64,000 nt of DNA, from assembly GCF_024679245.1 (NCBI RefSeq), contig NC_090178.1, positions 21,740,703 through 21,804,702 on the forward strand. Direction: 5' to 3'. Positions 25,860 to 35,259 of the stretch are shown piece after piece; the first letter of the stretch is position 1; each line of letters begins with the position of its first letter. The notes below the pieces were generated by a model. It did no database searches. It was not told the DNA's origin and was given only the letters and a program-made list of their open reading frames with translations. The position numbers were made by a program, and so were the translations under genes. This DNA comes from Pseudorasbora parva. Lineage: Eukaryota > Chordata > Actinopteri > Cypriniformes > Gobionidae.

Positions 25860-27338
25860 ATGGCGAGTGAAAGCAGCAATTTCAGAAAGTGTGTTCCTCC
25901 CTGCCCACGCTACATCACGGGCGGGGACACACATCTTCTCTGTGTTGCATGCTTGGGAGCGCAGCATGCCCAGGCAGCCCTCGAGGGGGCTGCTTGCGAG
26001 CACTGTGAGCGTATGCCACTGAGAACGCTGCGCTCCCGCCGGGCACTCTTCGAGGAGGGTGCCTCGGCTCGTGTTCCCCGCGGCTCTGGTCCCGCTGCTG
26101 CCGAGGCAGAGCGGAGGCTGCAGTCGTGGGGTTCACAATTGGATGTTTCAGAGGGGTTTGAGACGGGCGCTGCCTTATCTCTGCCCTCACCTGCTCCATC
26201 CAGCGGTTCTTCTCGGGGCTTGGAAGCACGCATTGCGGTTTCTTCCCCCCCGAGAGAGCCGCCGGTGCTCCAACTATCCAGCTCCGAGGAGGTGGACGTT
26301 GAGAGCATCGCGACTGAAGATTCGCCACTTCAGTCCCCTGCGAGTGAGGAGCTCGTTGAGGTTCTAACGCGAGCCGTGGCCAGATTAAATATTGACTGGC
26401 CCGTAGAGAGATCTGAGGCAGGAAAGAGAAGATCTAGTAAATTAGATGAGAGATTCCTGCCCGCTCGCGCTTCAGAACCTCAGCGGCGGGGCCTGCCATT
26501 CTTCCATGATTTGCACACCGAGGTGGCAACATCATGGAGGAGACCGGCATCTTACCGTGTGTTCAGCCCTCAGACTTCGGTCTATAGCAACATCATGGGG
26601 CTGAAGCACTACGGTTATGGGGCGATGCCAAAGGTTGAAGAGACGCTCGCGAGCCATCTCTCGCCTTCCTCGGCATCGTCCCTAAAGGCCCCGACTTTGC
26701 CCACCAGACCATTGAAAACAACGTCGGCACTGGTGGGCAAAGCGTACTCGGCGGCAGGTCAGGCTGCTGCATGCCTACACACCATGGCGATAATGCAGGC
26801 GTATCAGGCTGACCTGCTCAGGGACTTAGATGGTCGCGATGAAGTGGGGGGTGACGTCATAAATGAGCTGAGAACAGCAGCCGATCTGACTCTCCGGGCC
26901 ACCAAAGAGACGGCCAGATGTGTTGGCCGCTCTATGGCAGCATTGGTGGCTACGGAGAGACATTTATGGCTCAACCCCACCGAAATCAAGGAGAGGGAGA
27001 AGAGCTTTCTGCTCGACGCGCCGCTGTCTCCTGGTGGCCTCTTCGGTGACGCAGTACACACTGTCACCGAGAGGTTCCAGGAGTCAAAGAAACAAGCTGC
27101 GGCGCTAAAGCAGTTTCTCCCTCTCCGCGTCCAGGTCCCTGGGGCTGCCGCTGACATCAGGCAGCCCAAGCCGAGTACGAGCTCCGCTCACAGGTCACAA
27201 CAAAAGCAGAGCGTCGCCACTCGAGCTCCCCCTCAGCGCGGGGACGAGGGGCGGCGCTCTCAGGCGAGGTCTTCGAGGGGCAGGGCTGATCTGCGGACAG
27301 TCCTGATCGCCAAGAAGGCCTCGTCGAAGCGTTCCTGA
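25860..27338 (+). CDS. DIRS ORF1, Gag-like protein (492 aa)
   Basis: Starts at the first ATG after a leader of about 130 nt and ends at the UGA at 27336-27338. The N-terminus carries a Cys/His cluster (C11, C15, then HLLCVAC, a GAQH, and CEHC at about residues 45-50), a likely zinc-binding fold typical of fish DIRS ORF1 proteins. A low-complexity Ser/Pro/Glu region follows. A conserved C-terminal block around residues 300-420 contains AYQADLLRDL, ATERHLWLN, FLLDAPLSPGGLFGDAV and ESKKQAA. The tail is rich in Arg, Lys, Gln and Ser (nucleic-acid binding likely). The same blocks are recognisable in the decayed copy at 5167-6369. The role as a particle or nucleoprotein component is by analogy with Gag. 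The stop lies in a UCC-UGA context, and the reading frame stays open after it to 30497. Confidence 0.92.
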   Translation: MASESSNFRKCVPPCPRYITGGDTHLLCVACLGAQHAQAALEGAACEHCERMPLRTLRSRRALFEEGASARVPRGSGPAAAEAERRLQSWGSQLDVSEGFETGAALSLPSPAPSSGSSRGLEARIAVSSPPREPPVLQLSSSEEVDVESIATEDSPLQSPASEELVEVLTRAVARLNIDWPVERSEAGKRRSSKLDERFLPARASEPQRRGLPFFHDLHTEVATSWRRPASYRVFSPQTSVYSNIMGLKHYGYGAMPKVEETLASHLSPSSASSLKAPTLPTRPLKTTSALVGKAYSAAGQAAACLHTMAIMQAYQADLLRDLDGRDEVGGDVINELRTAADLTLRATKETARCVGRSMAALVATERHLWLNPTEIKEREKSFLLDAPLSPGGLFGDAVHTVTERFQESKKQAAALKQFLPLRVQVPGAAADIRQPKPSTSSAHRSQQKQSVATRAPPQRGDEGRRSQARSSRGRADLRTVLIAKKASSKRS

Positions 27339-27432
27339 CGCCAGAAGCGTCAGGACGCTGAGGGTGGTTCCCCCCATAGGGAAGCGGTGTTTACCCCTGC
27401 TAACGGTACCCGCTTCCCTACGGCACCCTCGG
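27334..27432 (+). promoter_or_regulatory. Candidate +1 frameshift site (UCC-UGA) with downstream RNA stem
   Basis: Zero-frame codons at the end of ORF1 are AAG CGT TCC TGA. Skipping the U of UGA puts the ribosome into the RT frame (GAC GCC AGA). UCC-UGA is the shift site of vertebrate antizyme mRNAs. Downstream, 27358-27366 can pair with 27424-27432 (9 bp, one G-U) and 27377-27387 with 27410-27420 (11 perfect bp), separated by an asymmetric internal loop. A local 7-bp hairpin, 27334-27340 with 27348-27354, also spans the stop. That frameshifting actually occurs is inferred. Confidence 0.55.
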
Positions 27433-29496
27433 GGGGCCGCGCTGCCAACCCCGCCGCAATGCCGGGGCGCAGTCGGTCTCCGCGGGCCACCCGAGGGTGG
27501 TCCGCACCCCCTCCGGGGGGCCCCCGAGCAGTCAAGTCAGTCGTTCCCTGCCGGTCCGCCGCTTCAGGGCACTGTATTTGTTGCTCAAAATACACCAGAG
27601 GCCAGCCTCGAGAGGCTGGTTCCCTTAGTAGATTTTCTAGACGAATGGAAACGTCTATCAAATATATCTCGTTGGGTCCTGCAGATAGTAGAAAGGGGGT
27701 ACGCCATTCAATTCAAGAGTCGGCCACCTCCTTTCTGCGGTGTCCTACCTACAGAGGTGGGCCCGGAGCAGGCTCTGGTAATGGCACAGGAAGTAGAGAC
27801 ACTCCTGCAAAAAGGGGCTATAGAGAGGGTTCCCCCTCCCAGCAGGGAGTCTGGCTTTTACAGCCGTTACTTCATCGTGCCGAAGAAGGATGGGGGCTTA
27901 CGCCCGATATTAGATCTGCGGCTATTGAATCGCTCGGTGGCCAAGCTCAAATTCAAGATGCTTACACTCAGACAGATTGTAGCGCAGGTCAGATCGGAGG
28001 ATTGGTTTGTCACCATAGACCTCAAAGATGCGTATTTTCATGTCTCCATCCTTCCACATCACAGGAAGTTCCTGAGGTTTGCCTTCGGGGGAGAGGCATA
28101 CCAATATCGTGTACTTCCCTTCGGTCTAGCACTGTCACCCCGCACGTTCACCAAGTGTGTGGATGCAGCTCTGGCGCCGCTGCGTCTGCAGGGCATCCGC
28201 ATACTGAACTATATCGACGACTGGCTGATTCTAGCGAATACAGAGCAGATGGCGGTTCAGCATCGAGATGCTGTTCTCGCCCATATGTCGAAGCTGGGGT
28301 TGAGGCTGAACGCCAAGAAGAGTGTGCTTTCTCCGGGTCAGAGAACCCCTTTTCTAGGTGTGAACTGGGATTCGGTAATTATGCGGGCGCAATTATCGCC
28401 AACACGCATAGCATCGATCCTGGCAGCCGCCAAAGAACAGAAGCTAGGCCGAGCCGTCACTGTGAAACAGTTCCAGAAACTGTTAGGTCTCATGGCAGCA
28501 GCGTCCAACGTAATACCTTTTGGCCTACTGTACATGAGGCCACTGCAGTGGTGGCTCAAAACAAAAGGGTTCTCCCCGAGGGGAAATCCGCTCCGCACGA
28601 TCAAAGTCACGCGGCGATGCCTACGTGCTCTGGTCATGTGGAAAAACCCGGGGTTTTTATCTCAGGGTCCCGTGTTGGGGGCTCATGTTCGTCGCGTAAC
28701 GCTAACGACAGACGCCTCTCTCACGGGCTGGGGGGCGACCATGAGTGGTCGCTCATCCCAGGGTCTATGGCAGGAACATCAGCGGCACTGGCACATAAAT
28801 CGGCTAGAGATGCTCGCAGTGTTTCTTGCATTGAAACAGTTCCTGCCCGACCTCAGGGGCCACCATGTACTAGTCAGAACAGACAACACGTCCGTGGTGG
28901 CCTATATAAATCACCAGGGGGGTCTGAGGTCTCGTCCGTTGGACAAATTGGCACATCGGATCCTCCTGTGGGCCCAAGGGAAATTGCTGTCAATCAGGGC
29001 AGTATATATCCCGGGGGCCCTGAACCAGGAAGCAGACAGCCTGTCGAGACAGGGGCCGAGGCCCGGGGAATGGAGACTCCACCCAGAGGTGGTGGAGCTC
29101 CTTTGGAAGGTTTATGGGAAAGCAGAGATAGACCTGTTCGCTTCGGCGGAGAACTCTCACTGCCCGCGGTGGTTTTCTCTGACCCATCCGGCCCCGCTGG
29201 GGCTGGATGCCATGGTACAGGAGTGGCCGAGGCTGCCTCTGTACGCCTTCCCCCCGATTGTCTTGCTTCCAGGAGTTCTGGAGAGGGTACGCCGGGACGG
29301 GGCCCAGGTACTTCTAGTGGCTCCGAACTGGCCGACCCGAGTATGGTTTTCGGACCTGATATCTCTCCTGGAAGGCTCTCCGATGGAGATTCCGACCAGG
29401 AGGGATCTACTCTCTCAGGCGGGCGGGAGATTCCTGCACCCACGCCCAGAGATGTGGAAACTGTGGGCCTGGCCTCTGAGGGGGCTAGGCTCATAG
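27337..29496 (+). CDS. DIRS reverse transcriptase - RNase H - methyltransferase-like polyprotein
   Basis: The frame is open from 27307 and ends at TAG 29494-29496. I give 27337 as the first codon if entered by +1 shift from ORF1. Residues below count from codon 27364. A conserved pre-RT segment (WVLQIVERGYAIQF) lies at about 104-117, before the first ATG (residue 140, nt 27781). RT motifs: YFIVPKKDGGLRPILDLRLLN at 169-189, TIDLKDAYF with Asp219, LPFGLALSP at 251-259, YIDD at 283-286. RNase H: TTDAS with Asp450, Glu482, TDNTS with Asp507, and Asp558 before SLSR. A methyltransferase-like domain follows: IDLFAS at 589-594, YAFPP at 627-631, LVAPNWP at 651-657, as in DIRS but not Ngaro elements. 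All catalytic residues are present. The lack of an upstream AUG implies recoding or reinitiation. Confidence 0.93.
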   Translation, partial: DARSVRTLRVVPPIGKRCLPLLTVPASLRHPRGAALPTPPQCRGAVGLRGPPEGGPHPLRGAPEQSSQSFPAGPPLQGTVFVAQNTPEASLERLVPLVDFLDEWKRLSNISRWVLQIVERGYAIQFKSRPPPFCGVLPTEVGPEQALVMAQEVETLLQKGAIERVPPPSRESGFYSRYFIVPKKDGGLRPILDLRLLNRSVAKLKFKMLTLRQIVAQVRSEDWFVTIDLKDAYFHVSILPHHRKFLRFAFGGEAYQYRVLPFGLALSPRTFTKCVDAALAPLRLQGIRILNYIDDWLILANTEQMAVQHRDAVLAHMSKLGLRLNAKKSVLSPGQRTPFLGVNWDSVIMRAQLSPTRIASILAAAKEQKLGRAVTVKQFQKLLGLMAAASNVIPFGLLYMRPLQWWLKTKGFSPRGNPLRTIKVTRRCLRALVMWKNPGFLSQGPVLGAHVRRVTLTTDASLTGWGATMSGRSSQGLWQEHQRHWHINRLEMLAVFLALKQFLPDLRGHHVLVRTDNTSVVAYINHQGGLRSRPLDKLAHRILLWAQGKLLSIRAVYIPGALNQEADSLSRQGPRPGEWRLHPEVVELLWKVYGKAEIDLFASAENSHCPRWFSLTHPAPLGLDAMVQEWPRLPLYAFPPIVLLPGVLERVRRDGAQVLLVAPNWPTRVWFSDLISLLEGSPMEIPTRRDLLSQAGGRFLHPRPEMWKLWAWPLRGLGS

Positions 29497-30497
29497 AGGA
29501 GGGTCTCTCGGCCGAGGTCGTAGAGACCATCCTACACTCCAGAGCTCCGTCCACAAGGAAGCTGTACGCTTTGAAATGGAGACTTTTCTCAGCATGGTGC
29601 AGAGAACGCCAGTGGGACCCAGTTAACTGCCCGGTTGGTACAGTGCTGGAGTTCCTGCAGGAGAGGTTCTCTGCAGGGTTGACCCCCTCCACACTTAAGG
29701 TGTACGTGGCGGCCTTGGGTGCTGTCCACGTCCCTTGCAGTGGAGTGTCTTTGGGAAGACACCCTCTAATTACACGCTTCCTTCGTGGCACATTAAGGTT
29801 GAGGCCAGTTATGCACTCGAGGGTCCCGGCATGGGACTTGGCCATTGTTTTGAGGGGCTTGTCCGGACCTCCGTTCGAACCTCTAGAGGAGGTTTCGGAT
29901 AAGTTCCTCACCTTGAAAACTATCTTCCTTTTGGCCATTTCATCCCTTAAAAGGATAGGAGATATTCAGTCCCTGTCAGTAGGGCCCTCATGTCTAGAGT
30001 TCGCGCCAGGGATGGTGAAAGCATTTCTGCATCCCAGGCCGGGTTATGTCCCCAAGGTTCCTACGAGCCCACGGGGCCCCATCACTCTACAAGCCTTCTG
30101 TCCTCCTCCATTTATGACGTCAGACCAGGAAAGGTTAAATCTGCTGTGTCCTGTGAGGGCACTGGATACTTATGTCCACAGAGCTGCCCTGTGGAGAAAA
30201 TCTGAACAATTGTTTGTTTGCTTTGGACCCCCTAAGAAGGGGGCTCCAGTATCCAAGCAGAGGATGAGCAAGTGGGTGGTCGAGGCCATCTCACTTGCTT
30301 ATGAAGCTACCGGGCAGCCATCTCCACTGGCTGTCCGGGCGCACTCAACCAGGGGTATGGCTGCTTCTAAAGCACTTTTGTCGGGGGCTTCCCTCCATGA
30401 TATATGTAACGCGGCCGGATGGTCGTCTCCTTCTACCTTCGTCAGGTTCTACGAACTAGACCTGGCATCTACAGTAGGGGCACAGGTACTCTCGTAA
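29343..30497 (+). CDS. DIRS tyrosine recombinase (384 aa from ATG 29343)
   Basis: It overlaps the last 154 nt of the RT frame in a different frame and ends at TAA 30495-30497. Counted from the in-frame ATG at 29343, an N-terminal SAM-like core-binding part (APSTRKLYALKWRLF, then GLTPSTLKVYVAAL) precedes the catalytic domain with Arg204 (SLKRIGD), His334-x-x-Arg337 (AHSTRG), Trp360 (GWSSPSTF) and the nucleophile Tyr370 (RFYELD). This is the complete R-HxxR-H/W-Y set. The enzyme is expected to insert a circular DNA copy into the genome without target duplication. The zero frame is open far upstream (to the ORF1 stop), so the true N-terminus is uncertain: initiation at 29343, or a readthrough product, are both possible. 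Confidence 0.92.
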   Translation: MVFGPDISPGRLSDGDSDQEGSTLSGGREIPAPTPRDVETVGLASEGARLIEEGLSAEVVETILHSRAPSTRKLYALKWRLFSAWCRERQWDPVNCPVGTVLEFLQERFSAGLTPSTLKVYVAALGAVHVPCSGVSLGRHPLITRFLRGTLRLRPVMHSRVPAWDLAIVLRGLSGPPFEPLEEVSDKFLTLKTIFLLAISSLKRIGDIQSLSVGPSCLEFAPGMVKAFLHPRPGYVPKVPTSPRGPITLQAFCPPPFMTSDQERLNLLCPVRALDTYVHRAALWRKSEQLFVCFGPPKKGAPVSKQRMSKWVVEAISLAYEATGQPSPLAVRAHSTRGMAASKALLSGASLHDICNAAGWSSPSTFVRFYELDLASTVGAQVLS

Positions 30498-30557
30498 CCG
30501 TGTGCGCTTCGGCTTCACACATACGAGACACTTGGTCCTATGGCGATGTGGGTATAA

Positions 30558-30658
30558 GCGTTCTCACAGCGTTTCGACGCAGCTCGAGTTCCCCGAAAGG
30601 GAACGTCTCAGGTTACGTATGTAACCCTAGTTCCCTGAGGGAACGAGACGCTGCGTCG
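30558..30658 (+). repeat. DIRS internal complementary region
   Basis: 30558-30603 is the exact inverse complement of the left outer end (25551-25596). 30604-30658 is the exact inverse complement of the right outer end (30853-30907). Thus the two ends of the element are spelled side by side here, sharing two bases (AA at 30602-30603) between the two matches. In the DIRS replication model this region serves as the splint that aligns both ends when the circular form is closed. Confidence 0.95.
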
Positions 30659-30706
30659 CTTTGCCATACTCCCGGCGTGTCCGTGATCACTTACTTCAGG
30701 CTTTAT

Positions 30707-30909
30707 CAGAAGTTAGTTCCTGTTTGTTTTCACGGACGTTTTATAGCTTCCGGTCGATGACGTCATCACGCCGACGATCGATCTTTTTTCCGATGGAATG
30801 GTTCTACAGGCGCTTCACGACGCATTAACGCAGAGGCGTTCTCACAGCGTTTCGACGCAGCGTCTCGTTCCCTCAGGGAACTAGGGTTACATACGTAACC
30901 TGAGACGTT
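30707..30909 (-). repeat. DIRS right inverted terminal repeat
   Basis: 30707-30861 is the inverse of the left repeat, with one mismatch near its inner edge. 30862-30909 is a right-specific extension containing a GTTCCCTCAGGGAAC palindrome and a GTTACATACGTAAC palindrome. The mirrored TATA and CRE boxes could drive antisense transcription into the element. The piece between the complementary region and this repeat (30659-30706) is unique. Confidence 0.94.
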
Positions 30910-32640
30910 TGTCACTATAATAAAAAGCAAGTTTTTCCAAAATACAAATTTAAGTTGTACCAAAGTAAGAAAAATGATTCATGGCCTCTATAATAAACAA
31001 TATTTTTACTTTGTGTGAATGTAATTTTTTTTAATCTTGGGCAGAATAACTATTTTGATTAATATTAAATTAAATTGTAAAGTTTCAACCAAATTAAAAA
31101 TATAGCTTGAGGAAAAACTAATAAATTTAGCTGTAACAAATTACAGTAATTTTTTTAGGTTGGCCCAATGAATCATTTTTTTCCGTGCAGGCTGCACACA
31201 CAGAAAACAATAATATTCAATAGTAATATTGCATTGTATGATGCCACCTGTTGGATGACAGCAGCTCTCATTTGCACGAAACCCCTGCAGAGATGCTCGC
31301 GTGTGACCACGAGGCTGTAGATGTGTGAGACAGACTGATCTCACGCTGCCTCGCTCATTCTCAGAATTCTCCTCAAGTGTATGACTCTGAGCAGATCTGT
31401 GAACTTGGCTTTAAAAAAAATAATTTCTGCTTTCCAACTTGAAAACCCCTATAATAACATTACTAATTCATTCATAATTGCCGGAGCAACCACGAAGCGA
31501 CAGCAGGAGATCTCACATTACTACAAAAGGTTCCTCTTTTTTGAGCATTTCACAAAATTCCAGGTGCCAACTACATTGATCGCTAAAAGCCCATAATGAA
31601 AGTGCGATAAAAGCCACTTCTGAATAAGTGAATATGGGAAAGGAGCACATGTGGAGAGATGTGAGGCCGGACAAAGGAGGAGCTGAAGGTCTAATTAGGG
31701 GTGTCGTAGGTTGAACGGACGGATGAGGGGAGGTTCAGAGCTGTACTGTTCAACCTTTGTAGAGGAGAAGAGAGCAAGGTGACATCCATAAAACAACTAC
31801 TTAGATCTCCCACTTTAATCCTCCGTTACAGAGCGAAAGAAGCTTTTCTCTGCCTGCTCACTGACCTTAACAGCTCCCACATTCAGCGCATTAAACACAG
31901 GCTGACAGCGAACGGAGCGCCAGGTCTCGCGGTTCACCCATTAAAACAAATTCGCTTTCTCTCCCTCAAGCTCAAGTGCAAACACCTGGACTGACATATT
32001 ACTGAGCACTTTTTAAATCTGTTCTGTTTTCCATGTCAGTTCCGTAGTAATTAAACAATAACGCCTCTCGCTCTTTTTTATCCTACCTCTCCTATCGGTT
32101 TCTGGCACTGATTGCTTGTGCCATCCGAAATGTTTCATGTTTTCAATGAGGGAAAAATGTCCATACGCCATTAAGTATTATCTCTACTCTAAGTTTAAGT
32201 GTTTAGAAAGAAGAGATAATCAAAAAGCGTTTTTAAAAAATCTTTGACAAGGAAATGTCACATCAGTTAAGCTTTTCAAAGAATATGTGAAAAGAATTCT
32301 TCAAAGCGAGCAAGTGTTAATGAATAACACTTTACCATATCTTTCACAAGGCCAGATTGGTTATACACAGATAGGCCGGTGTGTCTAGATCAAGGGAAAC
32401 TTCCTGTTAAGCCGCAGGGACTCTCTTCCCATGAAACACTCTCCCCGGTTCACAGCAACCCACCGTTCTTCCACATTAGGGTGCCCTCAGAATCCCATTC
32501 AAACCCAGCTGAAACTAAACCTATAAAACTAGCCTAACACGTGTAAAGGAAATGTTTAATTTTTTATGAAACCTAATTAACATAGCTTTTTTTCTTCTAG
32601 CATTAACATCTGTATGCCATTTGTATTTGTATTAACATTT
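30910..32640. other. Non-coding stretch downstream of the DIRS element
   Basis: AT-rich up to about 31180, ending in ATGAATCATTTTTTTCCGTG, which resembles an end of a CACTGCAAAAAATGA-type repeat (low confidence). From 31200 to 32640 no repeat or exon was recognised; short open frames lack domains. Confidence 0.45.
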
Positions 32641-32839
32641 GTTTTGCTGCCAAAACACCCATCGAGGCATGGACTCCTCTAGACTCCGGAATGTGTGCTG
32701 TGGTATCTGGCAGCAAGATGTTAGCAGCAGATCCTTTAAGTCCTTTTGCAAGGTGGTGCCTCAATGAATCGGACTTGTTTGTTCAGCACACCCCACAGAT
32801 GCTCGATTGGATTGAGATCTGGGGAATTCGGAAGACAAT

Positions 32840-34003
<1,164 letters not shown>

Positions 34004-34828
34004 AAAGTCAGGCCGCATTATCCCTGCTGAAAGAGGTCACAGCCACAAGGGAACCCTCACTGGTCTGCAGCTATGCAGCCCCAAACAAACTGCGATGAAC
34101 TGTGGATTCGGACACTTTTCTATCAGAACCAGCATTAACTTCTTGAGCAATTTGAGCTACAGTAGCTCGTCTGTTTGATTGGACCACATGGGCCAGCCTT
34201 CACTCCCCACAATGTGCCTGTCCCTGGTTGACCACTGTTCCTTCCACAAACTGCTTTTGATAGATACTGAACACTGAGCACCAGAAACGCCCCACAAGAG
34301 CTGCAGTTTTGGAGATGCTCTGACCCAGTTGTCTAGCCATCACAATTTGGTCCTTGTCAAACTCGCTCAAATCTTTACTCTTGCCCATTTTTCCTGCTTC
34401 AGTAATGAATCATGTCACCTTTGCCATTCACTTTTTCTATAAAAAACTGTTGTACTCTTTTGGTAGAAATTGAAATCTGAGATCCTCCTGGCCATGATTA
34501 AAGCATAATCGAAGTCATTGTTCAGAGTTCAGAGTGGCAGGCTAGACACTAGAGATCTTATTTCCGTTCCCAAGTGATAGTGTTCAAAAGGGGTGAGACG
34601 TCGTCCGTCTGGAAGCAGGTGTCGAAGAGGGGACGCCTAGCCCTAGTAGACAATACATTTTTACAATTAGGATGTGCATGGGTGTCAGTTAGGAAAGGAA
34701 TTTCTACCACACATCTTATATTTAAATTAATGAACACTACCATACTTTAACTACAAAGTTTAAGGGATACAGAATATATCAGTATCATAATGGATATTGG
34801 CTGCAATTAGAATTATATCGTATTCAAT

Positions 34829-35175
34829 ATACACTACTGGTCAAAAGTTTTGGCTCAGTAAGATAAACGTTTTATGTATTGTTTTATTTAGCAAAGACAC
34901 ATTAAATTGATCAAAAGTGACAGTAAAGACATTTGTCATGTTACGAAAGATTTATATTTTCTAATTAAATGTTCTTTTGAACTTTCTATTCATCAAAGGA
35001 TCCTAAAAAATGTATGACAGAGAAAAATATATTAGGCAGCACCACTTTTTTCAACATTAATCTTTGATAAAAATCGAGTAATTATTTGCTGCTGAAAACG
35101 TAGCTTTTCCATCACATAATTAAATGTAAAATTTTACAATTGTTATAACATTACACAATATTACTGTTTACCCAT
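34829..35175 (-). repeat. Dispersed repeat with CAAAAGTTTTGG-type end, inverted copy
   Basis: TACACTACTGGTCAAAAGTT, AAATTGATCAAAAGTGACAG, TTCTTTTGAACTTTCTATTC and ACACAATATTACTGTTTACC are, in inverse, the blocks of the copy at 59880-60233. The 34421-34828 stretch before it contains nothing I recognise. Confidence 0.8.
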
Positions 35176-35259
35176 TTTTTTAATAAAATATGATAAATAC
35201 ATATTAGACTAAAATATGAACTCAAAAATAATATAAATTTTTCATAATAATAATTATAC

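Larger units (their letters stand above)
25551..30909 (+). mobile_element. Complete DIRS retrotransposon
   Basis: A 5359-bp element with the DIRS hallmarks. It has inverted terminal repeats, an internal complementary region (30558-30658) that joins the complements of both outer ends, no target duplication, and three long coding frames: Gag-like ORF1, RT-RNase H-methyltransferase, and a tyrosine recombinase overlapping the end of the RT frame. DIRS elements replicate through a circular DNA intermediate that is inserted by the recombinase. The terminal repeats differ at 1 of 155 positions, ORFs have no premature stops and the recombinase catalytic residues are present, so the insertion looks recent and potentially competent. 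Base composition (GC-rich coding part) contrasts with AT-rich flanks. It is not an LTR retrovirus: no integrase, protease or LTRs. Confidence 0.96.

Noticed and set aside
25910..26328. Overlapping minus-strand and alternative-frame open frames across ORF1
   Set aside because: They mirror the GC-rich ORF1 coding sequence and show no recognisable protein features.
27387..29342. A 1036-codon open frame read as one large protein, with the first 650 residues as a novel domain
   Set aside because: It begins at a GTG, not ATG, and the first two thirds lie opposite the RT/RNase H coding frame, with low-complexity Gly/Ser/Arg-rich sequence and no domain. Only the recombinase part from about 29343 is supported; the openness is reported as a finding instead.
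28994..29938. Minus-strand open frame of 314 codons inside the DIRS element
   Set aside because: Shadow of the methyltransferase and recombinase coding sequences on the opposite strand; no domain.
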